Assembly: GCA_051155755.1 (NCBI GenBank)
Contig: DAXETY010000140.1
Span: 1 to 17,984, forward strand
Origin: DAXETY01 sp051155755
Lineage (GTDB): Bacteria > Desulfobacterota > Desulfobacteria > Desulfobacterales > SG8-13
DNA length: 17,984 nucleotides
Direction of reading: 5' to 3'
Shown: positions 7,415 through 14,482 of the stretch, piece after piece
Position numbering within the stretch: position 1 is the first letter of the stretch
Layout of the letters: each line of letters opens with the position of its first letter
The notes under the pieces: generated by a model
Told to the model about the DNA's origin: nothing
Databases searched by the model: none
Seen by the model: the letters and a program-made list of their open reading frames with translations, nothing else
Position numbers and translations under genes: made by a program

Positions 7415-7510
7415 ATGGGCAAGGGCGACCGTCGTACCAAACGGGGTAAAATCTGGCGAAACTCTTACGGCAAATATCGCCGTCGCAAAAAACAAAAATC
7501 CGAAAATTGA
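7415..7510 (+). CDS. thx: 30S ribosomal protein bTHX (Thx)
   Basis: A 31-residue, extremely basic protein that opens MGKGDRRTKRGKIWRNSYGK and continues with an Arg/Lys-rich tail. This closely resembles the Thx peptide of the Thermus 30S subunit, which sits in a cavity at the head of the small subunit and stabilises 16S rRNA. About 15 of 31 residues are Arg or Lys. GGAGGAGG lies at 7400-7407, just ahead of the ATG, an excellent ribosome site. The gene is too short for usual length cut-offs, and a longer frame (7320-8108) crosses it in another phase. It follows the thioesterase by about 105 nt and precedes the WbuC-type cupin by 37 nt. Confidence 0.92.
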   Translation: MGKGDRRTKRGKIWRNSYGKYRRRKKQKSEN

Positions 7511-7547
7511 TGTTTTATCGACCGCAACAGCCTACCGATTCGCATTC

Positions 7548-8108
7548 ATGCCCAAAGTGCAATCCGAAAATTCATCTCCATCGGAGCGGTTGACGCTAAC
7601 CGCACCACCGGAACCATTGGCGATTCTGGATCGGGACTTGATGGATCGCGCGGCTGCGGCCTCCCGTCAAGCCACCCGGAAGCGAATCATCCTTCCGTTT
7701 CACAAATCGCACGAGGATGCCTTCCAGCGGATGCTCAATGCCATTCAGCCGGGCAGCTATATCCGTCCGCACCGTCACATCGATCCCCCCAAAGCCGAAT
7801 CCATCGTGGTCCTGCGAGGGGCCCTGTGCTTCATCGTTTTTAACGATCGGGGCATCGTCGAGCGCCACTTTGATCTGCGGTTCGACGGACCGCGGATCGG
7901 CGTGGATATGGAACCCGGTATCTGGCACACCTTTTTCGCGCTGGCACCCGACACCGTGGTTTTCGAAGCCAAGCCGGGTCCTTACCGTACGTCGACAGAC
8001 AAAGATTTTGCCCGGTGGGCACCAAAAGAAAACGACCCGGGAGCCAAGGGGTATCTGGCCGATCTGTATGCCGCCACCTCGCATGCGACCGCACTGCCCG
8101 TCGATTAA
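7548..8108 (+). CDS. WbuC-type cupin-fold metalloprotein
   Basis: A 186-residue protein; residues from about 25 match the WbuC family of small cupins. Family features seen: RIILPFHKSHEDAFQRMLNAI (about 46-66), PGSYIRPHRH (68-77) with metal ligands His75 and His77, Glu84 in KAESIVVLRG, and His127 in PGIWHTFFAL, then FEAKPGPY and WAPKE. This gives the His-His-Glu-His cupin metal site. WbuC is linked to O-antigen loci in enterobacteria, but its reaction is not established; there are no sugar genes here. The frame is open back to 7320, but the upstream part overlaps the bTHX gene, so I chose the ATG at 7548. That ATG has no clear ribosome site; a TTG at 7590 after GGAG is an alternative. Confidence 0.82.
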   Translation: MPKVQSENSSPSERLTLTAPPEPLAILDRDLMDRAAAASRQATRKRIILPFHKSHEDAFQRMLNAIQPGSYIRPHRHIDPPKAESIVVLRGALCFIVFNDRGIVERHFDLRFDGPRIGVDMEPGIWHTFFALAPDTVVFEAKPGPYRTSTDKDFARWAPKENDPGAKGYLADLYAATSHATALPVD

Positions 8109-8134
8109 CCGACATTGCCGGATCGCATTGAACC

Positions 8135-8755
8135 ATGACCGTGCCCTGCCTTCTGCCGCGTTCTTTTTACAGCCGTGACACGGTGACGGTGGCCAGAGAG
8201 CTGTTGGGAAAGGCGCTGGTGCGGCGCAGCCGCGATGGAATCTGGATGGGGGTGATTTCGGAAACCGAGGCCTACGACGGTGCAGAAGACAGCGCCAGCC
8301 ACGCCCGCCACGGACGGACATCGCGCAATTTCCCCATGTTCGGGCCCGCCGGGTGGTCGTATGTGTACTTCATATACGGCATGCACCACATGCTCAACGT
8401 GGTCACGGAAAAAGCCGAAATTGCCGGGGCAGTGCTAATCCGGGGGTTGCACCGGATAGAGCCTGCGGCGGATGCAGCGATGCCGCCGCGCGGTTCGCCA
8501 GACGGTCCGGCCAAACTCTGCCGGGCGCTGCAAATCGATCGAAAACTAAATCACTGGGACCTGACACTGGGAAAACGATTGTGGCTGGAATCCCGCCGCC
8601 CCATTCCGGATCGTTACGTAAAACGGGGTCCGCGCGTGGGAATTGCCTATGCGTCGGAAGCCGACCGGCGAGCACCGTGGCGCTTTCGGGTCGAACCATC
8701 CTGGTGGACTGCCGCCGGGTCCGAATCGGCCGGCGTTGATTCAAATATTGGGTAA
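8135..8755 (+). CDS. mpg: DNA-3-methyladenine glycosylase (AAG/MPG family)
   Basis: A 206-residue base-excision repair enzyme that removes alkylated purines such as 3-methyladenine. It has the family's active-site pattern SETEAYDGAEDSASHA (42-57): Glu45 matches the catalytic general base (human Glu125), Tyr47 matches human Tyr127 and His56 human His136. It also has the minor-groove wedge region YVYFIYGMHHMLNVV (76-90), GPAKLCRALQID (124-135) and RGPRVGIAYASEA (164-176). The length is normal for bacterial members. The ATG at 8135 lacks a strong ribosome site and lies 26 nt after the WbuC-type gene, so translation may depend on read-through from upstream. Confidence 0.94.
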   Translation: MTVPCLLPRSFYSRDTVTVARELLGKALVRRSRDGIWMGVISETEAYDGAEDSASHARHGRTSRNFPMFGPAGWSYVYFIYGMHHMLNVVTEKAEIAGAVLIRGLHRIEPAADAAMPPRGSPDGPAKLCRALQIDRKLNHWDLTLGKRLWLESRRPIPDRYVKRGPRVGIAYASEADRRAPWRFRVEPSWWTAAGSESAGVDSNIG

Positions 8756-8813
8756 CGTTCGGTTTCGGTTGAAGATCGTTCCGGTACCGACCCGGGAAGG
8801 AAGGCACAACGCT

Positions 8814-9431
8814 ATGTCAATCCCCAAAAAACGCTCCCGAACCGGCCGGGATGTCAATCCGCTGTTTCCCGTGATCCAGTGCATCCGCGTGGACCTTGCT
8901 GCGATCGCATCCATTTCTCATCGCTGCCGCCCGCAGCATTGCGACGCATCGGAATTTTGCTGCGCACAGTACGAAGTCTGCGTAACCGAGATCGAAATGC
9001 AAACCATCGTAGGATACATGCCCCTGGCATCGCAACTTGCCCGTCATCTGTGCAGCGGCAACCGATACCGAAACGTCTTCGAAGAAATCGACACCGATCT
9101 GCTGGCGATCGACACCGATGACCAGGACCTGTGTCTGTTTGCCTATCGTTCCGATCGGGGCACGCTCTGTGTGCTGCACTCGGTGGCCGAGCGTCTGGGC
9201 CGGTTGCCGGTTGAAATCAAACCGCAATCCTGTACATTGTGGCCCCTGGCAATGGCGGCAGCGCGTCCGGCGATCCTTTCGGTTCAGACCGATGCGGAGC
9301 GTTTTGCCTGTAATCGGATTCGCAGCACGCCGGCCCGCAATCCGGATGCCGGCATCGAGGAAATCCTGCGGATGGTATTCGGTGAAGATTTTCTGCGGTC
9401 GGTGCGCCGGGCGATGGCCATTGTTTTTTGA
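8814..9431 (+). CDS. DUF3109-like cysteine-rich protein
   Basis: A 205-residue protein with eleven cysteines. The first cluster (Cys38, 43, 49, 50, 56 in the span after SISHR) and the later pattern DLCLFAYRSDRGTLCVLHSV (106-123) then KPQSCTLWPL (136-145) follow the order of DUF3109 and the related YkgJ-type putative metal or Fe-S chelating proteins, where a Lys-Pro-x-x-Cys-x-(L/F)-(Y/W/F)-P motif is diagnostic. The usual His after that last Cys is Thr here. Cofactor and function are unknown. The ATG at 8814 follows a purine-rich GGAAGGAAGG about 9 nt upstream; the frame continues back to 8643 over the glycosylase gene, which I treat as spurious. It is the last gene of the rightward run. Confidence 0.75.
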   Translation: MSIPKKRSRTGRDVNPLFPVIQCIRVDLAAIASISHRCRPQHCDASEFCCAQYEVCVTEIEMQTIVGYMPLASQLARHLCSGNRYRNVFEEIDTDLLAIDTDDQDLCLFAYRSDRGTLCVLHSVAERLGRLPVEIKPQSCTLWPLAMAAARPAILSVQTDAERFACNRIRSTPARNPDAGIEEILRMVFGEDFLRSVRRAMAIVF

Positions 9432-9440
9432 ACGCCCCCC

Positions 9441-9475
9441 AAAAAAAAAGCATCCGGGGGCTGAATCCCGGATGC
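9441..9475 (-). terminator. strong intrinsic terminator, leftward
   Basis: On the minus strand GCATCCGGG (9475-9467) pairs perfectly with CCCGGATGC (9458-9450), with an 8-nt loop, followed at once by nine T (9449-9441). This is a textbook terminator for leftward transcription. For rightward transcription the stem is present without a T tract. It lies about 410 nt beyond the stop of the response-regulator gene. Confidence 0.85.
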
Positions 9476-9884
9476 GTATGGATTGAACATGCGTCCGTGT
9501 CTGCACGAACGCTTCCGTCATTTGGGGTATCGAATGCCTTCAGCGCGTTCCAAAAGACCGCCCTGAAGGCGTTAAAGCGGCATTTTCAACACGTCGGTGT
9601 TTCTCATGCGAACCTCCGTCAAATGAGGTTTTTCAGGGTTTGGGAACCACTGATTTGCGCACCGGCATTCCAGCTTCCGCGGCGGGGGGAGTCGAAGTGC
9701 CGCAGTCGCCGGCCGGCGGGACCGGTCGGCAAAGAACGGTTCCATCCTCAGCGAACTTACCCACGTCAACGAAAGGAGGTAATACGGCAGCTTGAATGAA
9801 CAAGCTGGCTATAGACTGACACATTGTGGTATTCATGTCAAGTATTTTTTTCACCCGTGACAGAATTTGCCGGTACCCGAAACG
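9476..9884. other. 409-bp gap without a convincing gene
   Basis: This stretch lies between the leftward terminator and the response-regulator stop. Seen: a perfect 7-bp hairpin CAGCTTG/CAAGCTG with a 6-nt loop (9788-9807); on the plus strand a consensus-like AAAGGAGGT (9772-9780) with no good start codon near it; on the minus strand a TTGACA (9840-9835) with no well-spaced -10 box; and an 8-bp stem GCCTTCAG/CTGAAGGC (about 9569-9535, minus strand). It may be the long 3' untranslated part of the response-regulator transcript or a small-RNA gene. Confidence 0.4.
9572..9607 (-). CDS. possible 11-codon peptide, unrecognised
   Basis: On the minus strand ACGGAGG stands 5 nt ahead of an ATG that opens MRNTDVLKMPL and stops. 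The ribosome site is very good and an 8-bp stem-loop and the T9 terminator follow, as in a leader-peptide arrangement, but no gene follows that could be attenuated. It could equally be chance. I do not recognise the peptide. Confidence 0.2.
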   Translation of the reverse strand: MRNTDVLKMPL

Positions 9885-10373
9885 TCAATGAAACGGAAAT
9901 TTTTCCCACGATATCCGATCGTCTTTCTGCCACTCCGGACCGAAATGACGTTCACAGTATCCCCCCAATCGATCCATCCAGCGCTCCCAGGTATTTTTGC
10001 CCTTACGCCTGGCCTCGAGAATATCTTCCAGGTAGGTGGCGATGTTGACCATCTCTTCTTTGGGGACGTAATAGGCGGCCCCTTCCCGAAAAGACTTCAG
10101 CACATTCTCCATGCCCAGGGCCCGGGCGGTCAGCATTACGGCAGTGACATTATTTTCCACGGCCGTTTTGAGCAGATCGTAACCGGCAACGCCCATAATA
10201 TCCAGTATCGCGAGATCAAATCGCCGGTTTCGCAGCAATGAGTCGGCCTGTTCAAAGCTGGTGGCTCGCGTCAAATCGGAATCGGGCAGCAGGTCCTCGA
10301 GGGTGTCCAGAACGTCGGGTTCGTCGTCAACGATCAGTATCCGTTGGTTTTTCAGCAGGTCGCGCTCTTTCAT
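9885..10373 (-). CDS. single-domain response regulator with C-terminal tail
   Basis: A 162-residue CheY-like receiver. The phosphorylation site and pocket are intact: Asp16-Asp17 (ILIVDDEPD), phospho-acceptor Asp58 (LAILDIMG), Thr82 (VMLTAR) and Lys105 (YYVPKEEM). After the receiver (about residue 120) comes a tail of about 40 residues rich in Trp, Arg and Glu, ending DRISWEKFPFH, with no DNA-binding or enzymatic domain. Such proteins work by protein contact, often in a phosphorelay. No histidine kinase is encoded nearby, so it is an orphan. AAAGGA lies about 12 nt ahead of the ATG, a rather long spacing. A leftward terminator is found 410 nt downstream. Confidence 0.88.
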   Translation of the reverse strand: MKERDLLKNQRILIVDDEPDVLDTLEDLLPDSDLTRATSFEQADSLLRNRRFDLAILDIMGVAGYDLLKTAVENNVTAVMLTARALGMENVLKSFREGAAYYVPKEEMVNIATYLEDILEARRKGKNTWERWMDRLGGYCERHFGPEWQKDDRISWEKFPFH

Positions 10374-10562
10374 TGTCTTGTCATTCCTTTCGGCAACCTG
10401 AAATGAGTGCTTTCAATCTTCAAGGTACCTAATTCCTGATTAGAGTAAGAATTTTAGCCGGGTTGGCAAGTCACCGGAAGCCGCAAACCGTTTCCGAGGT
10501 CGGCCGGGAAAAACGCCTGAGAAACTCATCCCGGCAACCTCGACAATCGCTAAAAATAGGTT

Positions 10563-10716
10563 TGATGAAGTCATAAAAAATCCAAATATATTTAAATTTG
10601 TCATTCCCGCGCAGGCGGAAATCTCGAAGTTATAGTTATTACAATCTGTTAAACTCGAGATCCCCGCCTTCGCGGGGATGACACACTGATGGATCCGATT
10701 TTTTACGAGACCATCA
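10563..10716. repeat. 154-bp MITE/BIME-like element, copy 1
   Basis: The second copy, of exactly the same length, is at 15616-15769. Imperfect terminal inverted repeats: TGATGAAGTCATAAAAA at the left end and TTTTTACGAGACCATCA at the right. Inside are two opposed REP-like units: TGTCATTCCCGCGCAGGCGG and following bases (10599-10623) and its inverted partner (10659-10683, containing GATCCCCGCC and GCGGGGATGACA). Each unit can form a hairpin. There is no coding capacity. This is the layout of a non-autonomous mobile element moved by an enzyme encoded elsewhere. Confidence 0.8.
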
Positions 10717-10734
10717 GGCTTGAGATTTTCGGGG

Positions 10735-10757
10735 AAAAATCGCATCGGAGGTGATGC
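10735..10757 (-). terminator. weak leftward terminator candidate after the TRAP operon
   Basis: On the minus strand GCATC (10757-10753) pairs with GATGC (10746-10742) across a 6-nt loop, followed by GATTTTT. The stem is only 5 bp, but the position about 115 nt beyond the last gene of the TRAP-ligase operon is sensible. Confidence 0.3.
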
Positions 10758-10870
10758 GTGAAGCATCGCAACCTGTTTGAGTTGCCGGCGCCGGGACGGG
10801 CACTGAGTCGATTTTCGGTTTCATCGGGTGAATTCGCGGGGCGATATGCCAATCGACATCCAGCCGTCAA

Positions 10871-11071
10871 TTACTGCGAAGCAACGTGCGGGAGGGCTGA
10901 ATCCGGGATCTCGCAAAAATTGATCTCCAGCATTTTCAAGCTGGCCTGAATCCGAGCCAGATTGGCTTTCAAGGCCGGCAGCTCGGCCCCCAGCTGCTGC
11001 ATTCGGTCTGCATCGGCCTGCATGCGGCGGACGCCCTCCTGAATTCGGATCAGGGTCGCAGAATCTGTCAC
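10871..11071 (-). CDS. short coiled-coil protein, last gene of the TRAP-ligase operon
   Basis: A 66-residue protein, not recognised. It is mostly predicted helix: residues 1-50 (MTDSATLIRIQEGVRRMQAD, then DRMQQLGAELPALKANLARI) carry hydrophobic residues at heptad-like spacing, with two Gln/Met-rich turns, suggesting a short coiled coil or helical hairpin that oligomerises. No signal peptide, membrane segment or metal motif is present. The GTG start at 11071 is preceded by GAGGAG at a 7-nt spacing, a strong reason to accept it as real. It begins 20 nt after the acyl-CoA ligase stop, so it is probably in the same transcript; a role with the ligase is only inferred from position. Confidence 0.7.
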   Translation of the reverse strand: MTDSATLIRIQEGVRRMQADADRMQQLGAELPALKANLARIQASLKMLEINFCEIPDSALPHVASQ

Positions 11072-11091
11072 GGCAGCTCTCCTCGGGTTGT

Positions 11092-12417
11092 TTATTTGCG
11101 CAAATCTTTAAACCGCCGCGCCTTGACTTCATAGCGGGGCAGTCGACCCAGATCGTAAAATTCGATCCGATAGGCCAGGTTGGTGGTCAGCCGCAAGCGG
11201 TCTTTCAGACGGGATTCGATCTCCCGTACCCGGTTTTTGGACTCCGGCGTGATTTCCACCTTGAGTTTGATGCGGTCGACATCGCCCAGCTTGTCCACCA
11301 CCACCTCGTATTCGGTCCCAAGTCCCTCGGTGGAACGAACGACTTCCTCGATGGCCGCCGGAGCCAGCAGCACGCCCTTGACCTTGGTGATGTCATCGGC
11401 GCGGCCGACCACGCCCCCGTTGAGCAGCCGAAAACTGCGGCCGCAAGGGCAGCTGTCCGGCGCCCATTCGATCACATCCTTGGAATCGAAACGAATGCAG
11501 GGCTGGGCGTATCGATCGAAAGCGGTGATGATCATTTTGCCCCTTCGACCCGGTTCCTCGATGATCGCACCGGTTTGCATATCTTCGATTTCAACCAGAA
11601 AAAACGCCTCGTTGACGTGGATTCCGCCCGGCTGCCGATCGCATTCGTAGGACCAGGCACCAATTTCGGTGGCGCCGGCATGATCATAGACCCTGGCATT
11701 CCACATGTCTTGCATGCGTTTTTTGGTGGCGGGGATACCGGCACCGGGTTCGCCGGCACAGGTGATCCGTTGAATACCCAGCGTTCGCGGATCGATGCCC
11801 ATTTTGGTGCGGGCGGTCTCGGCCATACCCAGCACGTAGGTGGGCGTGGCCATCATGGCCGTGGCCTGCAGCTCCTGGATTTTTAATATCCGAGCCTGGG
11901 TGTCGAGCACGCCTCCCGGAACCACCTCACAGCCGATTTTTTCGGCCGCGTAGTGCCCGGCCCAGAACGCCACGAATATATTGTAACCGAATGGAATGAA
12001 CACCCGGTCGCCGGGGCGATATCCCTGGGCCCAGAGAATGTAAGACCAGCACTCGCTCCACCATTCCCAGTCCTGCCAGGTGTCGGGCTGATAGACCGGT
12101 TGCCCGGTGGTGCCGCTGGTCTGGCGAAACACCGTGACCTCTTCCAGGGGTACGCACAGCGCATCGCCGTAGGGAAACGGCGGTTTGCGCTGGATGTCGC
12201 GCATCATCGCCTTTTCCACCTTGGGAACCCTGCGGATGTCCTCCAGCGAGCGGATGTCTTCCGGGGTAATGCCGGCCGCATCGTAGAGCGATCGGTGGAA
12301 TTTGGAGCGGTGGTAGGCCCAGTGAAAGATGCGCCGGAATTTTTCGAGCTGGAGCCGGCGCAGATCTCTGCGGGGCAGCTTCTCTAGAACCGGATTCCAG
12401 TAGGGTTGCTGAGGCAT
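11092..12417 (-). CDS. phenylacetate-CoA ligase-like (PaaK family) adenylate-forming enzyme
   Basis: A 441-residue ATP-dependent acyl-CoA ligase that makes an acyl-AMP and then a CoA thioester. The PaaK-type start YWNPVLEKLPRRDLRRLQ is followed by the phosphate-binding loop FRQTSGTTGQPVY, the adenylate motif VYDHAGATEIG, the region RFDSKDV, and the C-terminal hinge GRADDITKVKGVLLAPAAIEE. A CPCGR segment precedes the hinge, as in many PaaK-like proteins. Substrate is not readable; aromatic or other carboxylates are typical. I start it at the ATG 12417 (MPQQPYWNP), where the family homology begins; a TTG at 12465 overlaps the dctM stop and would add 16 unusual residues. It directly follows a TRAP transporter and likely activates the imported acid. 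Confidence 0.9.
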   Translation of the reverse strand: MPQQPYWNPVLEKLPRRDLRRLQLEKFRRIFHWAYHRSKFHRSLYDAAGITPEDIRSLEDIRRVPKVEKAMMRDIQRKPPFPYGDALCVPLEEVTVFRQTSGTTGQPVYQPDTWQDWEWWSECWSYILWAQGYRPGDRVFIPFGYNIFVAFWAGHYAAEKIGCEVVPGGVLDTQARILKIQELQATAMMATPTYVLGMAETARTKMGIDPRTLGIQRITCAGEPGAGIPATKKRMQDMWNARVYDHAGATEIGAWSYECDRQPGGIHVNEAFFLVEIEDMQTGAIIEEPGRRGKMIITAFDRYAQPCIRFDSKDVIEWAPDSCPCGRSFRLLNGGVVGRADDITKVKGVLLAPAAIEEVVRSTEGLGTEYEVVVDKLGDVDRIKLKVEITPESKNRVREIESRLKDRLRLTTNLAYRIEFYDLGRLPRYEVKARRFKDLRK

Positions 12418-12461
12418 GACGAAATCCCGAATACGGCCCAGGCGACCGGTTTGAGCAAGAA

Positions 12462-13775
12462 TCAATACATCAGATTGGGCAGATACAAAATCAGCTGGGG
12501 AAAAACCGCCATCAGCATTGTGCCCACGATGACGGCGATCAGAAACGGCAAAATCCCTTTGAATATGGATTCGAGCGCGATGCCGTCCGTGACGGTCTGG
12601 GCCACTCCGTATACCACGTAAACATTGATGCCCACCGGCGGTGTGATGACGCCCATCTGGGTCACCAGCACGATGATGACCCCGAACCAGATGGGATCGT
12701 ATCCCAGATCACTGATCACGGGATAGAAAATCGGGATGGTGAGCATCACCAGCGCCAGGGCGTCCATAACGCAGCCGCCGATCAGGTACACCGCCACCAT
12801 GGCGGCCAGAATCAGGATGGGCGGCAGCGGCAGCCCGCCAATCCATGAGGCGATGTCAAACGGGATGCGGGTGATGGCCAGAAATTTACCGAACACCACC
12901 GCTCCGGCGATCAGCAGCATCACCATGCAGGATGTGCGCAGGGTTTCGTAAAGGGATTTGACAAATCCCTGCCAGGTCATCTGGCGGCGCAGCAGTGCAA
13001 CCGCCAGAACGCCGAATGCGCCGACGGCCGCCGCTTCGGTCGGCGTGAACAACCCCAGGAACAAGCCGCCCATCACCAGAATGAATACCGAAGTGGTGTC
13101 CGCCATGCCGGTCAAAGAACGCAATTTCTGTTTCCAGGTGAAGGATTCGCCCGGCGGACCCTGGTCCGGAGCAATGCGGCACTGAACATAGATGCAAAGG
13201 ATAAAGAGCCCGGTCATGATAATCGCCGGCACGATTCCGGCCACAAACAGCGCCCCGATGGACTGTTCGGTCAGCACGCCGTAAACGATCAACACGACGC
13301 TGGGGGGCATGATCATCCCCAGCCCTCCTCCGGAGGCGACCGAGCCGGTGGCCAGTTCGTCGGCATAGCCATAGCGTTTCATCTCCGGCAGCCCCACCGT
13401 GGCCATGGTGGCCGCCGTGGCCGGACTCGAACCGGAGACGGCGCCGAAAGCCGTGCAGGCGCTCACGGTGGCCATGGCCAGCCCGCCGCGGGTGCTTCCC
13501 AGAAACTTAAAGGCGGTATCGTACAATCGCCGGCTGATTCCGCTGTTGAAAGCGAACTGTCCCATCAGAATGAACAGCGGTATGGTGGTCAGGCCGTATG
13601 AAGAAAACGCCTCGTATACATTGCGGGACAACAGGTTCAGACCGGCATTCCAGGAAACCATGTAGGAAAACCCCAAAAAACCGACCAGCATCATTACATA
13701 GGCCACCGGCATTCGAGTCATGAAAATCAACAGCATCAATACGATGCCGAGCGCACCGATCAGGGTCGGATTCAT
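12462..13775 (-). CDS. dctM: TRAP transporter large permease (DctM family)
   Basis: A 437-residue polytopic inner-membrane protein, the ion-coupled transport subunit of a tripartite ATP-independent periplasmic transporter. Family signatures seen: TTIPLFILMGQFAFNSGISRR (part of the fourth-helix region), CTAFGAVSGSSPATAATMATVGLPEMKRYGY, GGGLGMIMPPSVVLIVYG, LGLFTPTEAAAVGAFG and QMGVITPPVGINVYVV. The pattern of about twelve hydrophobic segments is typical. The ATG at 13775 overlaps the dctQ stop by 4 nt (ATGA) and is preceded by GAGGAGGGAA. The frame extends upstream to 14501 only by overlapping dctQ, which is spurious. Solute is unknown. Confidence 0.95.
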   Translation of the reverse strand: MNPTLIGALGIVLMLLIFMTRMPVAYVMMLVGFLGFSYMVSWNAGLNLLSRNVYEAFSSYGLTTIPLFILMGQFAFNSGISRRLYDTAFKFLGSTRGGLAMATVSACTAFGAVSGSSPATAATMATVGLPEMKRYGYADELATGSVASGGGLGMIMPPSVVLIVYGVLTEQSIGALFVAGIVPAIIMTGLFILCIYVQCRIAPDQGPPGESFTWKQKLRSLTGMADTTSVFILVMGGLFLGLFTPTEAAAVGAFGVLAVALLRRQMTWQGFVKSLYETLRTSCMVMLLIAGAVVFGKFLAITRIPFDIASWIGGLPLPPILILAAMVAVYLIGGCVMDALALVMLTIPIFYPVISDLGYDPIWFGVIIVLVTQMGVITPPVGINVYVVYGVAQTVTDGIALESIFKGILPFLIAVIVGTMLMAVFPQLILYLPNLMY

Positions 13776-14458
13776 TTCCCTCCTCTTGTATCCGGGACGG
13801 GACCGCCGAAGACGTCTTTGAGGATGGCAATCGAACTTACAGCGACTTCCTTCACAATCAACAGCGAAAAAACTACAAAACAAAACGCCAGGGCCAGGAT
13901 GATCAGGTGTTCGGGCAACTCCAGGTTCATGGAAACCTGCCCCGAGGCTTTCATGGTTTCGGCATACACCAGCATCTGCCACGAAATCAGAACCATCAGC
14001 GCCAGGCTGGCCGCATTGGTACACAGCTCGATGACCTGCTGCGCGCGGCTGGAAAGCAGGCGAACGAAAACCTCTACACCGATATGTCCTTTGACGGCGT
14101 GGGTGTAGGGAAGCGCCAGCCCCGTCGCCAGAGCGGCCATGAAGATGACCAGCTCCACCGAACCGAAAACGGGGTGGCCGAAATAGCGGCCGACCACGTC
14201 CACACAGGTCAGTGCCATCATTCCGACCAGGCAGGCGGCGCCGAGGATTTTCAAGGCCTCGGTCAGGTAATGCAGCACCATCATCAGACCCAGCAGCGCC
14301 GCGAAAATGATTAGCCTCACCGGCAAGCCGACCGGCCGTTCCCAGAAACCGGCAAGTGCTTCCATGCAGGTCATCGCCATGATGACAAACAGACATATGG
14401 CGACCAACATTGTCAGCGCGGCTGTGATTGCGGCAATCCACCGACCCATATCGCGCAT
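13772..14458 (-). CDS. dctQ: TRAP transporter small permease (DctQ family), with extra N-terminal helices
   Basis: A 228-residue inner-membrane protein that pairs with DctM. The core DctQ part (about residues 75-228) has the family motif CVDVVGRYFGHPVFGSVELV, then LALPYTHAVKGHIGVEVFVR and the last two helices. Ahead of it are two more predicted membrane segments (about 6-27 and 46-66), so the protein seems to have six helices instead of the usual four. Two starts are close: ATG 14458 (five bases after GGGG) and ATG 14449 (eight bases after AAGGA); the difference is three residues. It is separated from dctP by 72 nt holding a strong hairpin and is translationally coupled to dctM. Confidence 0.88.
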   Translation of the reverse strand: MRDMGRWIAAITAALTMLVAICLFVIMAMTCMEALAGFWERPVGLPVRLIIFAALLGLMMVLHYLTEALKILGAACLVGMMALTCVDVVGRYFGHPVFGSVELVIFMAALATGLALPYTHAVKGHIGVEVFVRLLSSRAQQVIELCTNAASLALMVLISWQMLVYAETMKASGQVSMNLELPEHLIILALAFCFVVFSLLIVKEVAVSSIAILKDVFGGPVPDTRGGK

Positions 14459-14482
14459 CCTTGCCCCATTGCCGGACAAATA

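Larger units (their letters stand above)
10374..10870. other. 497-bp intergenic region with a repeat element
   Basis: No gene is supported here. The region holds the first 154-bp repeat copy (10563-10716), a weak leftward terminator-like hairpin, and a small dyad CTAAT/ATTAG (10430-10444) in the part that must carry the response-regulator promoter. I saw no strong -35/-10 pair for that promoter. Confidence 0.5.

Noticed and set aside
7320..7547. N-terminal 76 codons of the longest cupin frame, with a CxxC-like start
   Set aside because: This part overlaps the bTHX gene in another phase, starts at a TTG and lies outside the cupin homology.
7510..7593. 27-codon frame starting at the TGATG overlap with the bTHX stop
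   Set aside because: It suggests translational coupling but encodes nothing recognisable and ends inside the cupin frame; probably chance.
9633..9854. 73-residue minus-strand frame after the response regulator
   Set aside because: GTG start without a ribosome site, low-complexity proline-rich sequence and no motif; more likely non-coding.
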